Positions 35,656 to 46,300 of a stretch of DNA of 64,000 nucleotides are shown here, in pieces; the stretch's first letter is position 1; each line of letters begins with the position of its first letter. The notes beneath the pieces are model-generated. The model worked only from the letters and a program-made list of their open reading frames with translations, was not told where the DNA came from and did no database searches. Source of the stretch: Trichomonas vaginalis G3. Taxonomy: Eukaryota > Parabasalia > Trichomonadida > Trichomonadidae. Where the stretch lies: NCBI RefSeq assembly GCF_026262505.1, contig NC_067207.1, positions 15,902,082-15,966,081 on the forward strand. Direction: 5' to 3'. The translations under genes were made by a program, and so were the position numbers.

Positions 35656-38451
35656 TTAACTTTGATTAACATTATCATCAGTATCAAACATAGAAATTTT
35701 TTCATACAAGCTCTCAGCTCTTCCATTGGAAGCTTCTTTGGTAACATCTTCTGGGAATGCTGGTGGAATCTTCGGAGATTCTTCATTTGCAGAAAGTAAT
35801 TCAGAATAATCAACAGTGCATTTGTCTTCAGAGAACAAAATCAACTGGTTGAGTTGTTGTTCATCAGCAACTTTCTGGATCATAAAAGCGATTGCTGTAT
35901 CTGCAATTGACTTCCTTCTTTCGTAATGGCTGTTAATCCAGTTGCTTGAATCATCAACGAAAGCATCAAATGCCTGTTGAATTGTCTGAACTTCATCTTG
36001 AGCCATTCTTGAAATTTTGTCAAGCATGTTCAAGACATATGAATCATCATCTTTAAGACATGCTTGGACTTCTTCTGTTGCCTGTATTCTGTGTGGAGCA
36101 AATGGATTCTTGTCCTTAACTGGCTTCTTTGCTCTTGTTGACACAGGAGCAGTAACAGGGATATAAATCGAAGCTGCTTCTCCAATGAATTTCTTGATTG
36201 CATCGATGTTTTCGGTCAAAGGAAGCTCGAAAGGAGGTAATTTGTTGTCTAAGCGACTCTTTGATTGTGGTGTTGTCCTTGTTGGCTTCTTCTGAGCTTT
36301 CTTTTTGTCTGTTCTTGAATCTGCAATTAATGGGAGCTTCTTTCTCGGCAAAGGAGCGACCAATTCTGCATTTACAATGATCTGGTTGAGATCCATGATG
36401 ATTCTGTGAACACTTGTCCATCTATCGATCTCTGCTTGTGCGAGCATTGTATATGCATTTGAAATTACTTCGAAAAGTGTGGTTCTGAATGGTGCATTCA
36501 ATAGATCCTTCTGCTTAAGCTCTTCTTCAGCCTTTCTGTCGTTCTCTATCGCTAACAACTGGTCCCTTAATGAGTTTAACCTTAAATTACATTCATCTTT
36601 CACTTTTTGCATTCTTCTCATTCCTCTTTCTACCTGTTGACAGTGCCACTGTTGGAATTCTATGACTAAATGTTGTGAATTACCTGGTCTTGAAAGGAAT
36701 TGGAGCATTTCTTGTCTGGCTTTCGTTAAATGGTTCACCATTGAAAGATGAGTGTTGTTAACAAGGGCAAAGATACCAGAAATGGCGTTTTCGTACCTTT
36801 CTTCGGCAACTTTCCATTGGTTGATGAAATGTTCTTTGATTTCTGGTGAAATATTCTGTAATTGTGATGCAAGGTTTTGAATTATGACGTCTGATGGATA
36901 TTCTGGTGGAGTTGGTGGTGTAATCTGTTCTGTAAGTGATTTGAGCTTGGAAATCAAGTCATCAGTTACTTCTCTCTTTTCAATTTTGATGGAAGAATAA
37001 GATTTTGCAAATGCTTGAGCAATGAGGTTGAAGTTCGTCTTCATTGTAACTGTTCTCATTGGGAATTGTGGAATATCGAGGAATGGATCTTCTGCTGGCT
37101 TGAATCTGATTATTTGGTTTTCATCTTGGACATTTAAGCTACGAACATCAAATTTTTCACCTGTCTGTGAATCTTCAAGTTGAGCGTAAACATCTTCAAC
37201 GATGACTTTATCATCAACATCGATTTCGATGACTTTATCAAATGGAGAAATTTCTGTTGGTTCTGGCTTCGGTAATAACTGAGAAACTTGTGGTCTGTCT
37301 GTCTTAGGATTGAATAATTTGTAGAGTTCTTGAGCTTCTGTTGGAGTTCTTGGGAATCCGAATAAAATTACATCTTCGTTTGTTGAAGCGAGGAGAGTAA
37401 AGATTTCTTCAACTGTATTCTCGAAATCTTCTACGAAATATGGTGTCCATCCAAGAGAATTTGCAATTTGAGTTGATAATTCTCTTGTAAAGACGAGTGG
37501 TTTAGTAAGAACGCATACAACACGACTCTGACGAGAAAGAAGCTTGGGAGTCATCATTTCTGGCTGGAATGTTTCGAGAATTGTCGTTAATGTTCGAGTT
37601 GTTTCTGAATATAGAGGAGTTCTGTAGATATTTGCTTGGTATTCTGGTATTTGTGCATTATTGATATCGAAAACAGTGCCGTTGCTTTGGAAATGTGGAA
37701 TTAATTCTGAATAGAAGAATGGAACGAAATTGACAGAATCTGATATCTTTTCTAAAGCTAACGAAGACTGTACAAGAACTTCTGTAACATTGCGGCTCAA
37801 TTCTGAAATAAGGTTGTCTGATGTTGCATTAGTTTCGTCTGTAATTGTATTGCACATAGCCAAAGCGTTATTAACACTATTATTGTACTCTTCTTGGAGC
37901 TTCTGCGTAAGTAATTTGATACGATTGTTTGAAATAGCGAAATCTTTCTTGCGTTGTTGAATATATTGTTCATTACGAATAGAACGATTCTCTGTAAACT
38001 TCTCCTTGAATGCATATGCATCTTTAAGCTGAGATTTAAGATCGATTTCTTGAGTGGCCGGATACCTTATATATTTATACAAATAATGTTGGTAATCAGC
38101 GTTCAATTTATCATCAACAAGATCTGCATTATGCTGACGAAGAATTTTTCTGTTAGCATCAAGAAAATCTAAGCAATTTTCCTCTTCCTGACGCCTTTCT
38201 TTTAATTTTGTAAATAAATTTGGCTCATTTTCTGCCTCACGTTCGAGTCTTTCCTTTTCTAGTTGTTCTTCGAGTGCCTTACGTTCATTTATTCGCTGTG
38301 TTCTTATACCTACTTTAGGATCGACGAATAATCTTGCGCTTGGTGGATTTTTAACGCGAAGCATTGGTGAGTTATTCTTTCTAGCTGAATTTATTTGTGG
38401 AGACATGATTCTTGGGGATCGGGTAGGCCGAGAATTCCCAAGTTCGCTCAT
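35656..38451 (-). CDS. SPEF2: SPEF2/CPC1-like flagellar central-pair protein
   Basis: A 931-residue, highly charged coiled-coil protein. A disordered basic N-terminus (1 to 55) leads into a helix with RINERKALEEQLEKERLERE. Residues about 305 to 385 look like a degenerate adenylate-kinase-type domain (VVCVLTKPLVFTRELSTQIA, then DVILFGFPRTPTEAQELYKL), as found in SPEF2/KPL2 and its algal relative CPC1. The part around 560 to 660 (WKVAEERYENAISGIFALVN, FLSRPGNSQHLVIEFQQWH, then ECNLRLNSLRDQL) matches the helical region after that domain in SPEF2. The family belongs to the C1b projection of the axonemal central pair. Its usual N-terminal calponin-homology domain is not seen, so the protein is shorter than the animal form. 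Confidence 0.65.
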   Translation of the reverse strand: MSELGNSRPTRSPRIMSPQINSARKNNSPMLRVKNPPSARLFVDPKVGIRTQRINERKALEEQLEKERLEREAENEPNLFTKLKERRQEEENCLDFLDANRKILRQHNADLVDDKLNADYQHYLYKYIRYPATQEIDLKSQLKDAYAFKEKFTENRSIRNEQYIQQRKKDFAISNNRIKLLTQKLQEEYNNSVNNALAMCNTITDETNATSDNLISELSRNVTEVLVQSSLALEKISDSVNFVPFFYSELIPHFQSNGTVFDINNAQIPEYQANIYRTPLYSETTRTLTTILETFQPEMMTPKLLSRQSRVVCVLTKPLVFTRELSTQIANSLGWTPYFVEDFENTVEEIFTLLASTNEDVILFGFPRTPTEAQELYKLFNPKTDRPQVSQLLPKPEPTEISPFDKVIEIDVDDKVIVEDVYAQLEDSQTGEKFDVRSLNVQDENQIIRFKPAEDPFLDIPQFPMRTVTMKTNFNLIAQAFAKSYSSIKIEKREVTDDLISKLKSLTEQITPPTPPEYPSDVIIQNLASQLQNISPEIKEHFINQWKVAEERYENAISGIFALVNNTHLSMVNHLTKARQEMLQFLSRPGNSQHLVIEFQQWHCQQVERGMRRMQKVKDECNLRLNSLRDQLLAIENDRKAEEELKQKDLLNAPFRTTLFEVISNAYTMLAQAEIDRWTSVHRIIMDLNQIIVNAELVAPLPRKKLPLIADSRTDKKKAQKKPTRTTPQSKSRLDNKLPPFELPLTENIDAIKKFIGEAASIYIPVTAPVSTRAKKPVKDKNPFAPHRIQATEEVQACLKDDDSYVLNMLDKISRMAQDEVQTIQQAFDAFVDDSSNWINSHYERRKSIADTAIAFMIQKVADEQQLNQLILFSEDKCTVDYSELLSANEESPKIPPAFPEDVTKEASNGRAESLYEKISMFDTDDNVNQS

Positions 38452-38647
38452 AATTCTTTAAATCCGTTAATTTTCTGCGACAAAAATCTTGGTTTACATG
38501 TCAAAAAGTATTGAATTTCGTCAAAGAAATTATAAACGTATTTAAAATTACAGTAAATCATGATATTATAAAAGAGTAGAGAGTTTTGACACAATAGAAA
38601 TATAATAAGATGATCTAATAAACAAATAAATGAATAAAATAATAAAA

Positions 38648-39508
38648 TTATTGATTTGGCGGAGGTGACTGAACAACAGTGCTTGAAACAAGTACGGGAA
38701 GGTCGTTATCGGATGATTCCGGTGGATTTTCTTGAGGAGTTTCCTGAGCAGGTGGTGGATTTGCTGGTTTTTCTTCTGGAGCGACTTGTGGCTGTGTTGC
38801 TGGTTCGATATTAGTATTCTGAGTACTACTAGTAATTTCTTCTGCTGGTTGAGGTTGAATTTCTACCGTTGGTTGAGATTCTGAAACTTTTGGCAGTTCT
38901 GTAGCAGTTTCCACTGGTTTTTCAGGGGGAACTTCTGCAGTTTTTTCTTCTTTAACTGTTTCAGCTGGCTGTTCTTGTTTAACAACAGGAGTTTCGGGAT
39001 GAGATTCAATAATTTGAGGAACATCAGTAGGTTGAGGTGGAATTTCAATTGCTTTTGGTTTAATTTTTGTTTTTTCTTCTTTTGGTAATGGAGTTGGCCT
39101 TGGCGGCTGACATTTGATGTGTTCGTTAATTTCATTCATGATTCTTTCTATTTTCTTGATATTTTCTTCTGCTCTTGAGGAGCATTTTTCACTAAGTTTC
39201 GTATGCGCATATGATGAAATGTCTTTTGCGATGTAAGTAAGTAAATCCTTTTCGCCATTAAAAAGTACTGAATTTTTATATATCAAATCTATATCATCAA
39301 TTACTTCATTAACGCTATTATATGATTCTGCTTGTAATTTTGCTTTTATTGCTGACAAATCGATTGGATTTTTAACAATTTCAAGATAATTGGGTGCTCC
39401 ATCTTTCACTGGATCAACAGGTTGTCGAAATCTGAATGAAAGAGGTTTCTTCAGTAATTCAGAGATCAACTGAGAGCTCCAATTGAAGTCATACGATCCT
39501 GTTTTCAT
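38648..39508 (-). CDS. Bromodomain protein, BET-like, 286 aa
   Basis: Starts MKTGSYDFNW at 39508, directly after the shared motif; the frame is open upstream, but those codons would lie in the promoter and the neighbouring gene. Residues about 6 to 108 form one bromodomain: LSFRFRQPVDPV, the YLEIVKNPIDLSAIKAKL segment, and the acetyl-lysine-binding asparagine in LFNGEKD. The rest (about 130 to 286) is disordered and rich in Pro, Glu, Thr and Gln. One bromodomain with a short tail is typical of small BET-type chromatin readers in protists, which bind acetylated histones. It is head to head with the next gene across only 27 bases. Confidence 0.88.
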   Translation of the reverse strand: MKTGSYDFNWSSQLISELLKKPLSFRFRQPVDPVKDGAPNYLEIVKNPIDLSAIKAKLQAESYNSVNEVIDDIDLIYKNSVLFNGEKDLLTYIAKDISSYAHTKLSEKCSSRAEENIKKIERIMNEINEHIKCQPPRPTPLPKEEKTKIKPKAIEIPPQPTDVPQIIESHPETPVVKQEQPAETVKEEKTAEVPPEKPVETATELPKVSESQPTVEIQPQPAEEITSSTQNTNIEPATQPQVAPEEKPANPPPAQETPQENPPESSDNDLPVLVSSTVVQSPPPNQ

Positions 39509-39535
39509 TTTGTCACTTTTTTGATTACAATTTAT
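39509..39535. promoter_or_regulatory. 27-base divergent promoter with TTTTGTCACTTTTTT motif
   Basis: The whole space between two start codons holds TTTGTCACTTTTTTGATTAC and a short AT tail. Rightwards it gives a TCACTTT initiator 20 bases before the ATG; leftwards it reads AAAAAAGTGACAAA immediately before the bromodomain ATG. The same core occurs at 14205 to 14239. Confidence 0.65.
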
Positions 39536-40033
39536 ATGAGTGAAGAAGAAGAAATTGAGCAAGAGAAGTTTGATAGTGATGTTGCTTTACTTCAATCTCC
39601 ATCAGATGAAGCTTTAATGCAAATCATGGGCGTGAAAAACTTCAATAACTTAAATGAAAAAATTTTGGAAGGCGTGTTAAAGACTTATAAACAAGAAATG
39701 GAGCCAGAATGCAAATATCTAATCGAAAACGATAAGATTCTTGGACGATTTGCTACAATAGAAGAACAAAAGAACATAGAAAAGAATGGATACGAAGTTA
39801 AGGATCCATCTAAGCTCTCAACATATGACTTATACAGAGAGATCAACATGATTCAAGGAGAAATCAATAGACTTAAATCAGAAAATGCAAAATCTTCAAA
39901 CGCTCTTTATTTACTAAAGCGTTCTCAAGAAGGCTTAGATCTCGATATTGGATTTAGATCTGTCGAGCTTATTATGGCAAATGACGATCAAAGTGAAGAA
40001 TATTTGGACTCCCAAGAGAATTTGCTCCATTAA
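39536..40033 (+). CDS. Acidic coiled-coil protein, 165 aa, unrecognised
   Basis: Starts MSEEEEIEQEKFDSD at 39536, the first ATG in the frame. The product is acidic and helical, with a probable coiled coil at about residues 105 to 145 (YREINMIQGEINRLKSENAK) and an acidic tail. The central sentence KILGRFATIEEQKNIEKNG looks like a conserved surface, but I do not recognise the family. It shares a promoter with the bromodomain gene, so a chromatin or general cellular role with similar expression is possible. Confidence 0.65.
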   Translation: MSEEEEIEQEKFDSDVALLQSPSDEALMQIMGVKNFNNLNEKILEGVLKTYKQEMEPECKYLIENDKILGRFATIEEQKNIEKNGYEVKDPSKLSTYDLYREINMIQGEINRLKSENAKSSNALYLLKRSQEGLDLDIGFRSVELIMANDDQSEEYLDSQENLLH

Positions 40034-40609
40034 GTTGTTGTGTTTAAAATGTATGCTCTTTTTGATAAAATCATGTATTATATTTTGTTATCTATTCTTC
40101 AATTTTGCGATTACAATTCTTTTCAAATTAAGCTGTAAATGAGTATATGAGGCTTTTGTATCGATTTACAAAAAGTTACATCGAAATTTGATCTGAAAAA
40201 GATCAGATTGCTAACGTCCGCATTTTATCGTTTTCAAAAAGGCTGATGAATGACTTAATTATGATCTGTATCATAAGTCAAACTATAATTTGCACATTAA
40301 TGAGAAGAGATAGCAATGTAATTTTGTTCAAAAATCTTTCTTTTATATCTCAGAATTCTATCAATTTTTCAAAGAATTGCGAAAAATAAATTAAATGATA
40401 GTTAATTTATTGATTCAATCCTTGTTAATCCGAAGATATGCATAATTATACATTATTTACCAATATTGACAATATTCAGATCAAATTCTTTAATCAATCC
40501 TCATTTATTGCCTGGCTATTGAGATTAGCTAGCATCCTAGTGCTAACAAAGAACCACTATGAATATCTACATAAAAATATGCATAAAACCTTATCACGCG
40601 TGATTGGCA
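40034..40609. other. Gene-free stretch before the giant palindrome
   Basis: AT-rich DNA with a small imperfect palindrome TTAGCTAGCATCCTAGTGCT near 40525 and GATCTGAAAAAGATC near 40189. No gene is seen. Confidence 0.45.
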
Positions 40610-41962
40610 GTTTTCTCCAAAAATTTTGACAATTTTTATATAAAATCTTTTAAATTTAGATATGTAATAAACAGAAATTCATCAAAAGTGACAGCTCTCA
40701 ATTTTTTGACATTTGTAAATTCTAAATTGAATGAGAAAAATGAAATAATACTAAGCATAATACAATATTCTAGATTTAATTATAATTAGGAAAAAGTTAG
40801 TTTTGGGAGTACTTTTCATAGGCATATAGAATGAAATCTTCTGAAAAATAATATCACATAAACTCATATTATTTTCTAATATATAACTATTTTATATAAA
40901 AATCAAATTCAATGATCTTAAAAGCGAAGGATAAACCTCAAAATTTACGAATATAATGAGTGGGAATATAATGCTTATCTATCATAAAACCATATGAAAT
41001 ATCAATTTTTGCTTTACGCCCAATTTTTGACGACAATTAGCAAAAAATGTTAAATGTTAACACTCAGTCCATTTGAATATGAAAAATAAAATTGACTTTG
41101 ATTAAATGTTTTTATTTATCATGCAATTCTTCTTGCGACCAAAGATTTGAATAAAAGTTCAAAAAATAAGATAGCTTAAAAAATAATATACGTAGTGTTT
41201 ACTAATAGATGAATAGTATATAAATTCTATTAAAATGGATTTGATCCAAAAAAATATATAAAATTTGATCATAAATAAAATCGTTTTAAATTACTTCTTC
41301 ATTTAAATTATAACAATTATTTTTGGTTTTATATTTTTTTGGATCAAATCCATTTTAATAGAATTTATATACTATTCATCTATTAGTAAACACTACCGTA
41401 CATTATTTTTTAAGCTATCTTATTTTTTGAACTTTTATTCAAATCTTTGGTCGCAAGAAGAATTGCATGATAAATAAAAACATTTAATCAAAGTCAATTT
41501 TATTTTTCATATTCAAATGGACTGAGTGTTAACATTTAACATTTTTTTGCTAATTGTCGTCAAAAATTGGGCGTAAAGCAAAAATTGATATTTCATATGG
41601 TTTTATGATAGATAAGCATTATATTCCCACTCATTATATTCGTAAATTTTGAGGTTTATCCTTCGCTTTTAAGATCATTGAATTTGATTTTTATATAAAA
41701 TAGTTATATATTAGAAAATAATATGAGTTTATGTGATATTATTTTTCAGAAGATTTTGTGTTCTTCTTCAAAATTTTATTTTTTTATTAAAAAGAATCTT
41801 TACAAAATATACATTTACTTTAATTAATATTTAAAAACGTGCTCTATCAAAAGTTCCAAAAATTCAATAGTTTAGCTTTTCTGAGGTGTCACTTTTGATG
41901 AATTTCTGTTTACAACATATTTTTTATCTCATTTTTTTGATTTTGAAAAAAATTTGGAGAGA
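40610..41962. repeat. Giant palindrome (inverted repeat, about 1.35 kb)
   Basis: The inner arms, 40834 to about 41263 and about 41327 to 41756, are about 430 bases long and almost perfectly complementary, with only a few single-base indels (for example CGTAGTG opposite CACTACCG). The loop is about 60 bases. Outside them, 40613 to 40697 and 41886 to 41962 are also complementary around the same centre (near 41290) but clearly more diverged (shared ACAGAAATTCATCAAAAGTG). Two unmatched stretches of about 130 bases lie between inner and outer arms. No protein is encoded. A fold-back element or a hairpin-RNA source is possible. Confidence 0.9.
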
Positions 41963-43396
41963 AGAACTCTTCGTTTTTGAATTTTGTCACTATGGTTTTA
42001 AAGTATATTAGACACATGTATTGATATTACTATTTTGTATATTTTGAGAGAAAATCCCTAAAAAGTGAGAAAATCTGAGACGGTTTGAGAAAATATATAA
42101 ACTATTGAAAATTTGAATTAAACTTCTAATTTGGAAAAAAGAAATTTGGAAAGAAGAAAATTCAAAAATCGAGATTTAGACTCAGTATCAAATGGAGAAC
42201 AAAATGTTTCTTCATATGAAGGAAAAAATTTTCTTGTGAAGAAATAGAATTTTTAAAATTTTATTGTATGTAATGAAATAAACAAATATTAAAATTATTT
42301 TTTGATAACAAGAAAATTCCCAATAGAAAATATTTGAGAGAAAGAAAAAAAGAAAATTGAAAAATATTACTCTCCTTTATATTTCATGAGATTTTAAATT
42401 TATTCTCATAAAATTGACAATTTTATACGTTTAGATGAAAATAAGTGATTTTGCTTGAAATAAAAATTATTGTTTGTTTACAGCTATCAAATAGATTTTT
42501 GCTATTTTGATTAAAATTTGTTAATCAAATTAAAATTTTTTTTTAAATATCTTAAATATCTGGATCACTCACTGATACGATGAATTAAACGATAAAAATA
42601 ATACAAACTCAACTAAGTTTCCTGTCTTTCAACCAAAAAATATTGTGCAATTTAAATTAAATTGTTTATTCAAATATAAAACAAAGATGAAATAATTACA
42701 GTTATCATAAACTTTATGAATAACTCTGTAATTGGTTCAATTTTTCGTAAAAATATTTTTATTAAAATCGATAAGAATATGTTTACCTACTATCATCACA
42801 TATCTATAAACAAGAGTAGAGTGATTTTTATCATCGAAACTTTTTAAAAGCTGCAAGCTGGAAGTAAAAATCTTGTTTTTTTTTCTGAGTTAGTTGTAGA
42901 ACTATTGATGCACGAGTTATCATTGTGATGTAGAAGGATGTCAATGTACTGACTGAAGGATATGAAGTGAATTGAATTTCATTGCATTTCAATTTGATCA
43001 AAATTTGTTGAAATTATATGAATGTGTCAATATCTGTATGACTCTCCTTCACTTCTTCCCTATTTTTTCGAGAACGAAGCTAGCTCAGCTTTCGCTGAGC
43101 GAATTGACACTTTTGATGTCCTAAACGTACATGCTCTCAAATTTATCGAAAAAATAATACTACCTAAACTAGTATATTCTTATTTTAAATATGATATTAT
43201 CCTTAGAAACCACACTAGAATATATTTAAATCAACTTTTAAAAAAGTTCGAATCCTGCGCGTCTCACTTTTTAAATTTTCCAAAAGGAAAATTATATTCT
43301 CCTAAAACGAAAACAATTTTCCGAATTGACATCCTTAAGATCAGGATTTCAAAAACTTTTTCTAAACGAGGAAATTGCACTCACAAAATCAAAAAG
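41963..43396. other. Gene-free stretch upstream of the large helical-repeat gene
   Basis: AT-rich DNA with many AATTTGGA and GAAAATT runs. An open frame from 43022 continues into the next gene, but its first 125 codons lack the composition of the rest and I do not count them. No other feature is recognised. Confidence 0.45.
43381..43389 (+). promoter_or_regulatory. Probable initiator of the large helical-repeat gene
   Basis: TCACAAAAT stands eight bases before the ATG at 43397 and fits the initiator TCA(C)(A). It is the main reason for choosing this start over the ATG at 43022. Confidence 0.5.
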
Positions 43397-46300
43397 ATGG
43401 AATTTGCCAAGACTCTTTGTGACCCATCATCAACTCCACAACAATTGAGTCAAGGCCTTACTGATTTACAGAAGAGTCTCATCATGGTGAACTTCAAAGG
43501 AAAGGATGAAGCCGCTTTGATGGAGACATTTAAAAGTATTTGGAAAGGTCTTTTAATAACATCTGCCAATCCAGCAAGTTCTGTTAGATTAGCTTCATAC
43601 AAAGCTACTGGTATATATTTAACGAAAATTACTCCTTATTTTCCAAATGAGATTTGCAAATCATTCTCTGAAATAGCATTAGAAGCCACAATCACAGCGC
43701 ATAACTCAGCTATTATCGCATCCTCGTTTGCTTACATCACAAGATTCATTGCTCCTATGTATCTTCAACAATTTTTGAAATCGACACCGGTTTTTCATCA
43801 TTTTTCATTCATTGATCCGACATTTTCCGAATATATCGCTCAAATTATTACTAATTCTCGACATTTAGGCATAGATTGGCTAAAAATCCTATTACATTCA
43901 CTTCTCGAACGAATTGATGCAGCAGAAAATCGTCATTTATCCAAAGCAGTTGCAGCAATTGTAAATCTTCATCCTACAACGATGTTTGAAGAATTAATTG
44001 ATTTTATTATCGAAAATAACAAACCAATGGAGCGATCACAAGTAATTTTAAGTCATTTACCATTACTAGCATACATTCTCAACAATATCGAAGGAAAATC
44101 CAGTAAATTTGATCTGTATGAAATATCTGAAGCAGCAATTACATTATTAAACAAATCAGAGAAGAGTATTGTAGAGTCTGATTCAGCATTTCAACTTCTA
44201 GCGATAGAAAATCGATCATTTTCAGTAAATATCACTTTAATCAACGAAAACATCGAAATTTCATTACAAAACGCAGACAAAACTAAAAACAACAAAGCAA
44301 ATATTTGTATAGAGAAGTTCAAAGAGAGTCCTGCCTTTTATTTGATGCCTTTACCATTTGAAATGCTGATTCCCAATGAAAACGACAGTCCTTCTGTCCG
44401 GAACTCTAAGAATACATCACTAGGAAGACTCGCAAACCACATAGAAGACCAAAAGAAACTCGACGAAATTGTTGAAATTTTGATAAAATCTGCCAGTCAA
44501 CAAAACTTGGAAGCAGCGATATCTGTCAACACAGCGATCTCCATATGTATCAATAACTTACTTAAACATGCTTCAATTGATGTTTTGTCGAAATTATTAT
44601 TAAATATAATTTTTATCGAGAAATCATCGTGGTACAGATCATTGAGCATGTTGAAGATCATCGGGAATATCAACTTTAAGCTGTTTATTAGTAGAATTGG
44701 CCGCCCAATTTACAATGATATTTTAGAATTATTATGCAAACTTTGTTTTGAGAAAAACGAGTCATTATATGTCACTGCGTGCGACATTCTTGCCAAAGTC
44801 ATCTCCAGACAGGACGTTTCCTTTGTTTGTAACGTATTAATTTCAGATTCTTCTTTTTTCAACGAATACAAACTAGAAAGAGCGTTGATAGCATTCAACA
44901 AGATCCTACAAAAGTTCGGAGAAGCAATCCCCGAAATAGCAGCTTATTCCGACGCTGTTACAGAGTGTTCTTCGTTTTTTGAAGACGATACAAATGTTTT
45001 ATCGCCAATTTTTGAGTTTTTGGCGCTTTGTAAGTCGAGTTCGAACGAGAGATTGCGAGATATAGCGATAAACATTGCGAAATCATACATTTCAATCATT
45101 TCTGGCGAAAAATGGGGAAATAATACTTCATATCAATCTCAAATTGAATATATTGTATCAATGAAGTCAATGGATGTCGTTGCACAGCCAATAGATGACA
45201 TCCTGAAGTATTTAGACCCATTTAGATCAACAATTCATTTCATATTAAATTTATCTAAGTCGTTGTTACCGAATGACTTCATAATTGAACTCTGTACACG
45301 TGTTTTCCCTATATTTCCGCGCGAAATAACAAAGTTTTTCGATGATTTTCTGCCGGAATTGTCAGAATCTGAGAAATTGCAGTTTATCAGCGGTGTTTAC
45401 AACAGATTACAGTTTGTAAGTGATATAAATATACTTACAACATGGTGTAACATCGTTTTAAAGAACGACGCCGTGTTTTTTGAGGAAAATCAGGTTGAAA
45501 CTTTGTCATTTTTCAACGGTTTGACGTTATTCTACCGTAATACTAATATACAAATGACGTCAAGCCAAGCATTGTCATTCTTGTTGTTGAGATGTCGAAT
45601 GTCTGATGATCCAATGGAAGATTTTTGTAAATTTTTGCAAAATGTCAAAAATACACAGAAATCAATGTTCATTAGCGCTTTTAATGATGAAATGCCAGGT
45701 ATAGTTGAAGCTGTCAAACAAAAGAAACCAGAATTATTGGAAATAAATGCAAAAGAAAATGTAGAAAAAATTGAAATTGAAAAAAGTGACTTTAATTTTG
45801 ACAAAAGTGACAGAAATGATTTGAAATCCAGATTTATTACAACAATACATAAGAAAGAGATGATACATTTGTTAGTGACTATTTTAGAATCAAAGAAATC
45901 GAATGAAAAACTTTGTTTAGATTCAGTTACGATTCCTAAAAGTTTTGTAGGAAATTTAACTGATTTAGTGAAAAACTACGAAAATGTAGAGATGTCTGTC
46001 CCTTATTGTTTGAAACTGATGAGAACAAGGTTCGGTGATTTAGCTCTTTCTAAAGTTCAAAACAATGTAAATGATGTAATTCAAATTTACAAAAACAAAG
46101 AAATTCTCAAAAAAGGTGACACTTTGAATTTATCTTCTATTGTTTCTAATCTGCCTGTTGACGTGGAATTAGTATCTCAATGGTGCCTACAAGTCATGAA
46201 AGATGAAAACATGACAAAAAACCGTTTGAATTCTGCTTATATTTTGTTGTATTCTGTTTGTTATTTGTATAGAACGATACCTCAAAAAGTGACAGATGAC

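Noticed and set aside
40438-40789. Two short frames left of the giant palindrome
   Set aside because: They overlap the outer palindrome arm and have no coding character.
43022-43396. N-terminal extension of the large helical-repeat protein
   Set aside because: The first 125 codons lack the repeat pattern, and an initiator stands right before the ATG at 43397. The longer form is not excluded.
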